Of a stretch of 64,000 nucleotides of DNA, positions 56,491-64,000 are shown one piece after another. Location of the stretch: NCBI RefSeq assembly GCF_022815645.1, contig NZ_JALGRO010000007.1, positions 1 through 64,000 on the forward strand, read 5' to 3'. A model generated the notes under the pieces. That model was not told the DNA's origin, did no database searches, and worked only from the letters and a program-made list of their open reading frames with translations. This stretch comes from Curtobacterium sp. VKM Ac-2922. GTDB taxonomy: Bacteria; Actinomycetota; Actinomycetes; Actinomycetales; Microbacteriaceae. Made by a program: the position numbers and the translations under genes. Positions within the stretch are counted from its first letter, which is position 1; each line of letters begins with the position of its first letter.

Positions 56491-57726
56491 TCACTGGGTG
56501 CCGAGCTGGCTGGCGATCGAGGACATGGTCTCCTTGCCCGTGGACTGCCCGTTCACCGCCTGCAGGGCGTACTGCGTGAACAGCTGGGACAGCTGGTCGC
56601 TCTGCTTGTTGCCGAGCAGCGGCGACGACTTGGCGAGCGCGGCCTTGAGCGCGTCCTCGGCTCCGGGGATCCCGGCGCTCGAGTACCACGACGCCTGGGC
56701 TGCAGTGCGACCGGGGAAGGCGCGACCCTGCTCGGCGAGCGACGTCAGGACCTTCTCGCTGGTCATCGTCTCGACGGCCTTGTACGCCTGCTCCGGGTAC
56801 TTGCACTGCTTCGACACCCCGAAGCCGGACCCGGCGGCGAACGTCGAGGGACCGGAGGTGCCCGCGGGGAGCGTCGTGACGCCGAGGTCGAACTTCACCT
56901 TGGCCTTCTGGCTGATGAGCGACCACGGACCGTCGGTGTACATCGCGACCTTGCCGGCGGCGAAGTCGTTGCCGGGCGTCGAGGTGTCCGACGACGCCTG
57001 CGTGGCGTAGCCCTTCTTGACCAGGCTGCCCATCCAGTCCAGGCCGTCCGCGAACTTGGTGTTCGTGGCGTCGATCTTGCCGCCGGAGGTGATCACCCGA
57101 CCACCGTTGTAGCCGTAGATCATCGACTCGAGGTTCAGGTCGCCGACGGTCGAACCGAACTCGGTGATGCCCTTCGCCTTGAGCGCCGCACCGGCCTTCT
57201 CGAAGTCGTCGACGGTCCAGCCGGGCGCGGGGTCGGCGACGCCGGCCTGCTTGAACAGGTCCTTGTTGTAGAACATCATGATGGGGCCGGTGTCGTACGG
57301 CAGACCGTAGAGCTTGCCGTCGACCTTCATGCCGTCGATCGCCGTGCTGTCGAAGGCGGACAGTTCGGTGCCCTCCTTCTTCGCCAGGTCATCGAGCGGC
57401 AGCAGCGACTCCGTGTAGTTGGCGGCACGCAGCGACTGCATGCTGACGATGCACTGCGCGCTGCCGCCGCTGAGCTGCGCGCTGAGCTTGGTGAAGTAGT
57501 TCTCGAACGGTGCGCCCTGGATCGTCAGGCTGATGCCGTCCTCGCTCTTCACGGTGTCGGCGACCTTCTGCCAGGCGGCCTTGTCCTCTTTCCCGGCGAT
57601 CCACATCGACCAGGTCAGGGCGTCCTTCGACTGGCTGCCGCCGGCACTGCTGCCGGAGGAACAGCCCGTGAGCACGAGTGCTGCGGCAGCGGCTGCCGCC
57701 AGCCCCGCCATGAAACGTCGTTGCAT
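56491..57726 (-). CDS. sugar ABC transporter substrate-binding lipoprotein
   Basis: A 411-aa extracellular-solute-binding protein family 1. Lipoprotein signal MQRRFMAGLAAAAAAALVLTGC with a clear lipobox LTGC, then LTWSMWIAGKEDKAAWQKVADT, YDTGPIMMFYNKDLFKQAG and DFAAGKVAMYTDGPWSL. It is the receptor for a fucosylated glycan (inferred from the neighbouring GH29 and fuconate genes). Confidence 0.92.
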   Translation of the reverse strand: MQRRFMAGLAAAAAAALVLTGCSSGSSAGGSQSKDALTWSMWIAGKEDKAAWQKVADTVKSEDGISLTIQGAPFENYFTKLSAQLSGGSAQCIVSMQSLRAANYTESLLPLDDLAKKEGTELSAFDSTAIDGMKVDGKLYGLPYDTGPIMMFYNKDLFKQAGVADPAPGWTVDDFEKAGAALKAKGITEFGSTVGDLNLESMIYGYNGGRVITSGGKIDATNTKFADGLDWMGSLVKKGYATQASSDTSTPGNDFAAGKVAMYTDGPWSLISQKAKVKFDLGVTTLPAGTSGPSTFAAGSGFGVSKQCKYPEQAYKAVETMTSEKVLTSLAEQGRAFPGRTAAQASWYSSAGIPGAEDALKAALAKSSPLLGNKQSDQLSQLFTQYALQAVNGQSTGKETMSSIASQLGTQ

Positions 57727-57824
57727 CGGTGTCTCCACTTCGTCGTGGTGCTGGGTGAGTCGGGTGTCGTGGTGCTGGGTGGTGTGGTGCTGTGTGCCTG
57801 GTGCTGCGTGCGTCCGGGCGCCGG

Positions 57825-59165
57825 TCAGGCGACGCGGATGGTGTCGCGGACCGGGTCGGTGGCCGAGGCCGCCGCCCAGACCGGTCCGTCGGGGTAGGTG
57901 TAGGTGTCGAGGGAGTCGGCGAGCATCTCGGTGCCCGCGCCGGGGGCGGTCGGGGCCCAGTAGCGGCCCCCGTGCACGTCGACCGGGGTCACGAAGTGCT
58001 CGTGCAGGTGGTCGACGAACTCGATGTAGCGACCCTCGAGCTCGCCGGTCAGCGCGACCGCGTCGAACATCGACAGGTGCTGCACCGCCTCGCACAGCCC
58101 GACACCACCCGCGTGCGGGCAGACCCGGACGCCGTGCTTGGCCGCCAGCAGCAGGATCGCGATGTTCTCGTTCACGCCCGCGACCCGGGTGGCATCGATC
58201 TGCAGCACCCGCATGGCCTCGGCCTGGATGAGCTGCTTCGCGATCACCCGGTTCGCCATGTGCTCGCCCGTCGCGACCGGGATCGGGGCGATCCGGCGGG
58301 CGATCTCCGCATGACCCAGGACGTCGTCCGGGCTGGTCGGCTCTTCCACCCACGCGATGTCGAACTCCCGCAACCGGTCGATCCACGCCACGGCGGCGTC
58401 GACGTCCCAGCGCTGGTTCGCGTCGATCGCGATCTTGACGTCCGGGCCGACGACCCGGCGGGCGATGCCCAGACGTCGGACGTCCTCGTCGACGTCGCCG
58501 CCGACCTTGAGCTTGATCTGGGTGAAGCCCTCGTCCACGGCCTCGCGGCACAGACGGGCGAGCTTGTCGTCGTCGTAGCCGAGCCAGCCGGGCGTGGTCG
58601 TGTACGCCGGGTACCCCTGCTGCTCGAGCCGGGCACGGCGTTCGGCCCGCAAGGGCTCGGCACGGCGGAACAGCTCGAGTGCGTCGTCGGGGGTGATCGC
58701 GTCGGTGAGGTACCGGAAGTCGACGAGTTCGACGAGCTCCTCGGGGCTCAGGTCCGCCAGCAGTGCCCACAGCGGCTGCCCGGCACGCTTGGCCCGCAGG
58801 TCCCACAGGGCGTTCACGACGGCGCCGATCGCCATGTGCATCACGCCCTTCTCCGGGCCCAACCACCGCAGCTGCGAGTCGTGCACCATGCTCCGCCACG
58901 TGCCACCCATGTCCGCCAGCAACGCCTCGGCATCCCGGCCGACGACGTGCCCGCGCAGGGCTGCGATCGCCGCTTCCTGCACCTCGTTGCCGCGGCCGAT
59001 CGTGAAGACGAAGGCGGATCCGGAGTGGCCGTCGAGGGCGTCGGTGGTGACTTCGACGTACGCGGCGGAGTAGTCGGGATCGGGGTTCATCGCGTCGGAC
59101 CCGTCGTGTTCCCGCGAGGTGGGGAACCGGATGTCGCGGACCCGCAGTCCGGTGATGCGGCTCAT
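57825..59165 (-). CDS. L-fuconate dehydratase (enolase superfamily)
   Basis: A 446-aa member of the mandelate-racemase subgroup. The active-site set is complete: Lys218 and Lys220 (KLK), Asp248 (DANQ), Glu274 (EEP), Glu301 (TGEH) and His351 (CPHAGG); as I recall, the biochemically studied Xanthomonas L-fuconate dehydratase has the same set. Dehydrates L-fuconate to 2-keto-3-deoxy-L-fuconate. First gene of the minus-strand fucose operon, with the promoter/operator at 59209-59237. Confidence 0.94.
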   Translation of the reverse strand: MSRITGLRVRDIRFPTSREHDGSDAMNPDPDYSAAYVEVTTDALDGHSGSAFVFTIGRGNEVQEAAIAALRGHVVGRDAEALLADMGGTWRSMVHDSQLRWLGPEKGVMHMAIGAVVNALWDLRAKRAGQPLWALLADLSPEELVELVDFRYLTDAITPDDALELFRRAEPLRAERRARLEQQGYPAYTTTPGWLGYDDDKLARLCREAVDEGFTQIKLKVGGDVDEDVRRLGIARRVVGPDVKIAIDANQRWDVDAAVAWIDRLREFDIAWVEEPTSPDDVLGHAEIARRIAPIPVATGEHMANRVIAKQLIQAEAMRVLQIDATRVAGVNENIAILLLAAKHGVRVCPHAGGVGLCEAVQHLSMFDAVALTGELEGRYIEFVDHLHEHFVTPVDVHGGRYWAPTAPGAGTEMLADSLDTYTYPDGPVWAAASATDPVRDTIRVA

Positions 59166-59208
59166 CGTCTACTCCTGCCCGTCCGGTCGCCGTCGACCGA
59201 ACGAGGAC

Positions 59209-59237
59209 ATCAAAACATCGGATGTCTGGCGCGTCAA
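59209..59237 (-). promoter_or_regulatory. promoter of the dehydratase-transporter-fucosidase operon
   Basis: On the minus strand TTGACG (59232-59237) and TTTGAT (59209-59214), 17 bp apart. The operator dyad lies in the spacer. Confidence 0.6.
59212..59229 (-). promoter_or_regulatory. fucose operator, site 2
   Basis: Plus strand AAAACATCGGATGTCTGG; its core ACATNGGATGTCTG is identical to site 1. It fills the -35/-10 spacer of the dehydratase promoter, ideal for repression. Confidence 0.7.
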
Positions 59238-59695
59238 GCACTTCTTTCATGACGAAAGCGCGGATTCCCGGAGTCATCGGTCCGATGACTGGCACGTGGC
59301 AGGTCGAAACGCTCGCGATCGGCCAGTCCGCGCGCCGGAGGCCGGTCCGCGCGTGGTCGGTCACATCGCGCGACGAGGGTCGATTCGCGCTGGTCAGGCG
59401 GAAGTCCCGACCGACCATGCGCGAATCGACCCACCGGGCGCGAGGTGGCGGGTCGGAACGCGCGTGGTCGCCGGACGGGAGGCTCGGTGCCGGACCGGTG
59501 CCGAGCCTCCCGTCCGGTGCCGGTGCCGGTCCCGGTGCCGCCCGCGCAGGGTGCCGCCGCCGAGTCTCGGCCATGCGGACATCCTGCGGCGTCCGGACGG
59601 CGCAATCTGTCCGCAGGGCGGAGACTCGGCGCAGCGGCGCCGCCGGCCGCACCACGGCGCGGCCGGGCCGCCGCGCGGCCGCGCAGCGGCCCGGC
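59238..59695. repeat. spacer with three long inverted repeats
   Basis: No gene. In order: a 14-bp perfect stem (59377-59390 / 59419-59432, ggtcgattcgcgc core), a 17-bp perfect stem of the GGACGGGAGGC family (59471-59487 / 59501-59517) and a 10-bp stem gccgagtctc (59559-59568 / 59621-59630) enclosing tgcggacat/tgtccgca. They lie between tetR and the dehydratase promoter. The segment 59640-59700 is extremely GC-rich. Confidence 0.75.
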
Positions 59696-60301
59696 TCAGG
59701 ACGCGGCGAGCGCGCCCATCTCGCGGACGACCGCGCGCACCCGCGACGCGAACGCGTCGGGCGCGTCGACTGCGTCGGCGTCCGAGCGGTGCGCGGTCTC
59801 GATGACCGCGGCCATGACCAGCGTGACCGCCGTGCTGGCGGTGGCGGCGTCGGTACGCTCGCACGCCACCCGGTGCACCGCGACCCGGGCGTCCGCCATC
59901 CACTGCAGCATGGTCGGGACCATCTCGGGCCGCTCCCGCACCAGCGCCTTCATGCCGAGGCGGTCGGTGGGCAGTTCGAGCGTGCTGGCGACCAGGTCGC
60001 ACAGGTCGGCGACGAGCGGGCCATCGGCGCCGGTGAAGGCGGCGCGGGCCCGGTCGGGGACGGCGGCGGACGGCAGCCCGAGTGCGGCGTTGCCCTTGGC
60101 CGGAAAGTAGTTGAAGAACGTGCGCGGCGAGACACCCGCGTCGTCGCAGATCTCCTCGACCGTGACGCCGGCGAGCCCACGCTCGGTGACCAGCCGCATG
60201 GCCGACTCGTGGATGGCCTGGCGGGTGCGCTGCTTCTTGCGCTCGCGCAGCCCGCAGGACTCGGCGTCGGGCTCGGTGACGGTGACAGGGACGGTGCTCA
60301 C
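59696..60301 (-). CDS. TetR-family transcriptional regulator
   Basis: A 201-aa repressor with the HTH RQAIHESAMRLVTERGLAGVTVEEICDDAGVSPRTFFNYFPAKG and a ligand domain of the actinobacterial type. GTG start at 60301 with AGGAGCACACC before it. It lies downstream of the MFS exporter gene on the same strand, separated by a strong hairpin; it probably controls that exporter through the palindrome at 62565-62581. Confidence 0.9.
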   Translation of the reverse strand: MSTVPVTVTEPDAESCGLRERKKQRTRQAIHESAMRLVTERGLAGVTVEEICDDAGVSPRTFFNYFPAKGNAALGLPSAAVPDRARAAFTGADGPLVADLCDLVASTLELPTDRLGMKALVRERPEMVPTMLQWMADARVAVHRVACERTDAATASTAVTLVMAAVIETAHRSDADAVDAPDAFASRVRAVVREMGALAAS

Positions 60302-60320
60302 GGTGTGCTCCTGGTGCGGG

Positions 60321-60353
60321 TCGGGGCCTCCCGCGTGGTGCGGGAGGCCCCGA
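60321..60353 (-). terminator. terminator between the MFS exporter and tetR
   Basis: A 13-bp perfect stem tcggggcctcccg (60321-60333) / (60341-60353) with loop cgtggtg, five bases after the MFS stop. It suggests that tetR is expressed partly by read-through or from its own start. Confidence 0.75.
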
Positions 60354-60358
60354 GGTGC

Positions 60359-62521
60359 CTAGTCCGCCCGGCCGGCGCGCTGGACGGGGATCGAACCGGT
60401 GGACGGCGCGGTGGGCGAGCCCATCGTGTTGGCCGCGGCGACCGCCTGGGCCTCGAGGTCGTCCGCCGTGCCGTCGGCGTCCGCCTGCTCCTGCAGGGCC
60501 GAGCTCTTGCGGAGCGGCGGCGCCTTGAAGAACCAGCTGAGGACGAAGGCCAGCAGGATCACGCCGAGACCGACCCAGTACACCGTGACGGCCGAGGTGT
60601 TGAACCCGGTCATGAACGGCCGGGTCAGTGCCGGTGCCGCGCCGTTCAGGAACGACGTGTCACTGGTGTCGGCGCTCGAGCCGGACGACGAGCCCGTGCC
60701 CTTGTCGAGCTGCTTGACGAGCGTCGGGACGACCTGGTCGACGTAGTACTGCCGGTCGGAGGCGTTCGACCAGTCGACCACGAGCGTGCCGTTCGACACC
60801 GTCGCGTGCGCCTTGTCCGCGGCTGCGGAGAGCGCGGTGGCCTCGGCGGCCGGCGTGGCGTCGGCGACCTGCTGGTCGATGACCGTCTGGGCTGCCGCGG
60901 CGGGGACGGTGCCCGCGGCGACCTGCGCCTGCACCGCTGCGGTGACCTGCTGCGTGACGGCCTGGTCGGCTGCCTGCTTGGCCGCTGCCGTGCCGGTTGC
61001 CAGACCCGATGCGACGTTCTGCTTGATCGGCGTGACGATCGGGTTCCAGATCTGGTCCATGACGCCCTGGTTCGCCTTCGCCGTGGCGACGGTCGGGTTG
61101 AGCGCCGCGTCGAGGCCGGCGGTCAGGTTCCCCTTGTCGGCGGTGGCGCTGACGATGTTCGCCGGCATCACCGAGAACAGGATCGACAGCAGCACGGCCG
61201 TGCCGAGCGTGCCACCGATCTGGCGGAAGAACGTGGCCGACGACGTGGCCACACCCATGTCACGCGGCTGGACCGAGTTCTGCGACGCGAGCGTGATGCT
61301 CTGCATGAGCTGGCCGAGGCCGAGCCCGATGAAGAACATGCCGATCATCAGGAACCAGAGCGGCTTGTCGATCGTCATGAACGTCAGGAACACGTACCCG
61401 ACGGCCGTGAACGCGGTGCCGATGACCGGGAAGATCCGGTACCGGCCCGTACGGGCGACGATCTGCCCGGACGCGATCGAGGCGATCATGAGCCCACCGA
61501 TCATCGGCAGGGTCGCGAAGCCCGACTGGGTCGGGGTCAGCCCGGTCACGATCTGCAGGTACAGCGGGATGGTCAGCATGGCGCCGAACATCGCGAAGCC
61601 GACCAGGAAGCCCAGCACCGTCGCCATCGAGAACACACCCGAGCGGAACAGCTTGAGCGGGATGATCGCGTCGTCCTTCATCAGGGTCTCGACGACCAGG
61701 AAGGTGACGAGTCCCAGGGCGCCGATGACGTAGCAGGCGATCGCGCCGGCGGAGCCCCAGCCCCACGTGCGGCCCTGCTCGGCGACGAGCAGCAGCGGCA
61801 CCAGCGTGGCGATGACGGCGGTCGCGCCCCACCAGTCGATGCGCGGCTTGGCCTTGGCGTCGCCGAACTTGGGCAGGTGCAGGAACGCGATGACCATGAG
61901 CAGCGCGCCCACGCCGATCGGGACGTTCACCAGGAAGACCCAGCGCCAGCCGGTGATCCACAGGATCTGGTCCGCACCGGCGAACAGGCCACCGATGAGC
62001 GGACCGATGACGCTCGAGATGCCGAACACGGCCAGGAAGTAGCCCTGGTACTTCGCGCGCTCACGAGGAGCCAGGATGTCGCCCATGATGGCCAGCGGCA
62101 GCGACATCAGCGCGCCGGCACCGATGCCCTGGAAAGCACGGAAGGCCGCGAGCATGATCATCGAGGTCGACAGGGTCGACAGCAGCGAGCCGAGGATGAA
62201 CACCGCGATGCCGAAGATGTACAGCGGGCGGCGGCCGAAGACGTCGGAGAGCTTGCCGTAGATCGGCGTCGTGATGGTGCTGGCGATGAGGTACGCGGTC
62301 GTCACCCAGGCCTGCTGGTCGAGGCCGTGCAGGTCGTCGCCGATGGTGCGGATGGCCGTACCGACGATCGTCTGGTCGAGGGACGACAGGAACATGCCGG
62401 CCATCAGGCCGTAGATGACGAGCAGGATCTGGCGGTGCGACATGATCGGCTTGCCCGGCGCGGCGGCCGGTGCCTGGGGTCGCCCGCCGGACACCTGGAC
62501 CGGTGCAGTGGCTGTTGACAT
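60359..62521 (-). CDS. DHA2-family MFS drug exporter with large late insertion
   Basis: A 720-aa, 14-span antiporter of the DHA2 type: motif D1 region MFLSSLDQTIVGTAIRTIG, motif A GKLSDVFGRRPLYI and motif C region IGPLIGGLF. Between the last two spans (about residues 480-640) lies an Ala/Gln/Thr-rich helical extracytoplasmic region with little similarity to the standard family, ending before TSAVTVYWVGLGVILL. It probably exports cationic or hydrophobic toxins. ATG at 62521 with GAAGGA upstream. Confidence 0.9.
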   Translation of the reverse strand: MSTATAPVQVSGGRPQAPAAAPGKPIMSHRQILLVIYGLMAGMFLSSLDQTIVGTAIRTIGDDLHGLDQQAWVTTAYLIASTITTPIYGKLSDVFGRRPLYIFGIAVFILGSLLSTLSTSMIMLAAFRAFQGIGAGALMSLPLAIMGDILAPRERAKYQGYFLAVFGISSVIGPLIGGLFAGADQILWITGWRWVFLVNVPIGVGALLMVIAFLHLPKFGDAKAKPRIDWWGATAVIATLVPLLLVAEQGRTWGWGSAGAIACYVIGALGLVTFLVVETLMKDDAIIPLKLFRSGVFSMATVLGFLVGFAMFGAMLTIPLYLQIVTGLTPTQSGFATLPMIGGLMIASIASGQIVARTGRYRIFPVIGTAFTAVGYVFLTFMTIDKPLWFLMIGMFFIGLGLGQLMQSITLASQNSVQPRDMGVATSSATFFRQIGGTLGTAVLLSILFSVMPANIVSATADKGNLTAGLDAALNPTVATAKANQGVMDQIWNPIVTPIKQNVASGLATGTAAAKQAADQAVTQQVTAAVQAQVAAGTVPAAAAQTVIDQQVADATPAAEATALSAAADKAHATVSNGTLVVDWSNASDRQYYVDQVVPTLVKQLDKGTGSSSGSSADTSDTSFLNGAAPALTRPFMTGFNTSAVTVYWVGLGVILLAFVLSWFFKAPPLRKSSALQEQADADGTADDLEAQAVAAANTMGSPTAPSTGSIPVQRAGRAD

Positions 62522-62564
62522 GGAGAGTCCTTCGGAGCGGTTCGTGTGGAGTGCGGTCCGCTTC

Positions 62565-62581
62565 GTTGCAGACGCTGCAAC
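62565..62581 (-). promoter_or_regulatory. TetR-type operator at the MFS start site
   Basis: GTTGCAGACGCTGCAAC, a perfect 7-bp dyad around ACG, placed at the expected transcription start of the exporter gene. A second, smaller dyad gttgcgggcaac lies at 62599-62610 on the -35. Confidence 0.7.
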
Positions 62582-62609
62582 TTTACACCACGAGCAGTGT
62601 TGCGGGCAA
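62580..62609 (-). promoter_or_regulatory. promoter of the MFS exporter gene
   Basis: On the minus strand -35 TTGCCC (62604-62609), 18-bp spacer and -10 TAAAGT (62580-62585). It is one of the least GC-rich patches in this region. Confidence 0.65.
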
Positions 62610-62668
62610 CGCAATCTTGCCGTCAGCGCACGTTCGTGAGTGCCCCTTCAGGAAGGTACGGTCGGAGC

Positions 62669-63604
62669 ATGGGGCGGACGACGTGGGCCGAGGTACCGGA
62701 GCAGCTGCGCGCGCAGGTCGAGGGGGTGCTCGGAGGCCGGGTGGTCACCGCCGACTCGCAGGCCGGCGGGTACTCCCCCGGTGGCGCCGACCGGGTCGTG
62801 ACCGACACCGGCACGCGGGCGTTCGTCAAGACGCTCTCACGGTCACGGAACGCGGACGGGTTCGCCCTGCACGGACAGGAGGCCCGGGTCATGTCCGCGC
62901 TGCCGTCCGGTGTGCAGGCACCCCGGCTCCGGGCCGCGCTCACCGCCGACGTCGGCGCTGACCGGTGGATCGCGGTGGTCCTCGAGGACGTCGAGGGCCG
63001 TCACCCGGGGCGCGCGCTCGACGGCGCCGAGGTCACCGCCGTGCTCGACGCGCTGCACACGCTCCCGCTCGCCACGGGCGCCCTCGCCGAGCTGCCGCGC
63101 GCCGCATCCGACCTGGCGTCGGACTTCGCGAGCTGGGACCGGATGCTCGCCGAGGGGCTGCCGGACGTGGTCCCCGCCGAGGTGGCAGCACACGCACCAC
63201 GGATGGCGGTCGCGGCTCGTGCGGGGGCGGCGGCCGTCGACGGCGAGCACCTCGTCCACCTCGACTGCCGCGCCGACAACCTGATCATCGACCGGGACGG
63301 CGTGGTGTGGATCGTCGACTGGCCCTGGGCCGGGATCGGCGCGCACTGGCTCGACCCGCTGACCTACCTGCTCGACGCGCTGGTCCGCGGCGAGGACGTC
63401 GACGTCGAACACCACCTGGCGTCGCACCCGGTGTTCGCCGGGGTGTCGCCCGTGTCCGTCGACGCGGTGCTGGCCGGACTCGCGGGCACGTTCTTCGAGA
63501 AGGCGTCCCGCCCCGCTCCACCGAACATGCCGACGCTGCGGGCGTTCCAGCACTCCGAGGCACTCGCTGCCGCGGCGTGGCTGCTGCGCCGCTGGGACGA
63601 CTGA
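62669..63604 (+). CDS. aminoglycoside phosphotransferase (APH)-fold kinase
   Basis: A 311-aa small-molecule kinase-like protein. Catalytic loop HLDCRADNLIID fits HxDxxxxN and the metal Asp follows in VVWIVDWPWAGIG. The N-lobe has VVTDTGTRAFVKTLS with the ATP-binding Lys. Homologues of this short type are common in actinobacteria and mostly not resistance enzymes; substrate unknown. ATG at 62669; divergent from the MFS exporter. Confidence 0.85.
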   Translation: MGRTTWAEVPEQLRAQVEGVLGGRVVTADSQAGGYSPGGADRVVTDTGTRAFVKTLSRSRNADGFALHGQEARVMSALPSGVQAPRLRAALTADVGADRWIAVVLEDVEGRHPGRALDGAEVTAVLDALHTLPLATGALAELPRAASDLASDFASWDRMLAEGLPDVVPAEVAAHAPRMAVAARAGAAAVDGEHLVHLDCRADNLIIDRDGVVWIVDWPWAGIGAHWLDPLTYLLDALVRGEDVDVEHHLASHPVFAGVSPVSVDAVLAGLAGTFFEKASRPAPPNMPTLRAFQHSEALAAAAWLLRRWDD

Positions 63605-63627
63605 GCAGCGGCAGCCCCGAGCCGCGG

Positions 63628-64000
63628 TCAGTCGCGGGGAGCGAGTTCGCGCCGGAGCGACCGGAGCACCCGCATCAGCACGTCCCGCTTCGTCTGGCTC
63701 GCCTCGGACGCCCGGGTCAGGGCTGCGCGCGGCCGGAGGACGAGGTGTCCGCGGTCCGTTTCGATCCAGATGCCGTACTCCTGCCGCTGGCCGCGCACCC
63801 ACGTCGTGGCCATGTCGATGGTGCGCACCCGGTCCCACGGGACCTCGACGACCGGGGCGTCGCGCCCGCGCGCCCAACCATGCAGCCCCGCGTGGTCCAC
63901 GGTCCAGATCGTCGGACGCGGCGCGGGGAGATCGTCCGGTCCCCGGACCGAGCGCGTCACGACGGGCAGGAAGAACGACGGTTCGGAACGGGACCGGATC
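63628..64000 (-). CDS. uncharacterised protein, 5' end cut by the window edge
   Basis: The frame stays open to the right edge (codons for RSEPSFFLPVVTRSVRG precede the GTG at 63960), so the start may lie outside. The visible ~120 residues contain IWTVDHAGLHGWARGRDAPVVEVPWDRVRTIDMATTWVRGQRQEYGIWIETDRGHLVLRP, which looks like a PH-like or bacterial-PH domain. The C-terminus is basic. Function not known; it is convergent with the APH-like gene. Confidence 0.65.
   Translation of the reverse strand, partial: IRSRSEPSFFLPVVTRSVRGPDDLPAPRPTIWTVDHAGLHGWARGRDAPVVEVPWDRVRTIDMATTWVRGQRQEYGIWIETDRGHLVLRPRAALTRASEASQTKRDVLMRVLRSLRRELAPRD

Noticed and set aside
62669-63604. APH-like gene as an antibiotic resistance determinant
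   Set aside because: Only the kinase fold is supported; the sequence does not match a known resistance subfamily that I recognise.

Overview
The window is a dense, GC-rich stretch of actinobacterial chromosome. Codon use, the pheST-argCJBDF(-)GH-mpg-tyrS order, many GTG starts, frequent 4-nt ATGA/GTGA gene overlaps and several probable leaderless genes point to the family Microbacteriaceae, perhaps Curtobacterium or a near relative (inference; no 16S sequence lies inside the window). I see no phage, transposase, CRISPR array or plasmid gene.

Left part (1-17.2 kb, all minus strand). Positions 1-365 are the promoter and leader of an rRNA operon that runs leftward out of the window (two -35/-10 pairs and a boxA-like antitermination site). 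Upstream lie tyrS, mpg and a tightly overlapped arginine operon argCJBDFGH without argR, then pheS-pheT, a SpoU-family rRNA methyltransferase gene and the infC-rpmI-rplT translation operon. infC appears to use an AUU start.

Middle part (17.2-40.4 kb). Mixed housekeeping and accessory genes: a DUF1844 protein, a lone maltokinase, an ORF that joins a CYTH-like domain in frame to a MaoC dehydratase, a GH2 glycosidase, a PIG-V-like mannosyltransferase, a Tat-type lipoprotein amidase, tRNA-Ala(CGC), galU, a 5-formyl-THF cyclo-ligase, an FmdB-type zinc ribbon, mscL and a CDP-alcohol phosphatidyltransferase. A 1288-aa SF1-type helicase-like protein has lost its Walker A and B catalytic residues, carries an endonuclease-like C-terminus and is coupled by ATGA to a small uncharacterised protein. 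A CitE-like lyase and several oxidoreductases follow.

Region 40.5-47.6 kb (minus strand). A polar amino-acid type ABC transporter lies behind an operon coding for a PrsW-like protease, an S-adenosylhomocysteine-hydrolase homologue with a rebuilt active site, a TRZ/ATZ-type deaminase and a DUF985 cupin. The hydrolase/deaminase pair resembles the archaeal S-inosylhomocysteine route in layout and is the best candidate here for an undescribed pathway.

Region 48.0-59.2 kb. Two convergent operons encode what looks like a complete non-phosphorylating L-fucose pathway: cytoplasmic GH29 alpha-L-fucosidase, sugar ABC transporter, mutarotase, AKR-type dehydrogenase, lactonase, L-fuconate dehydratase, SDR dehydrogenase and a FAH-type diketo-acid hydrolase, with a FadR-type GntR regulator. 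A shared operator (CAGACATNGGATGTCTG) sits on two promoters, and a half-conserved copy precedes the lactonase.

Right end (59.2-64 kb). A spacer of long inverted repeats, a TetR regulator, a DHA2-type MFS exporter with a promoter-overlapping palindrome, an APH-like kinase and a gene cut by the window edge. Intergenic hairpins recur throughout in at least two sequence families, one of them seen only between convergent genes.
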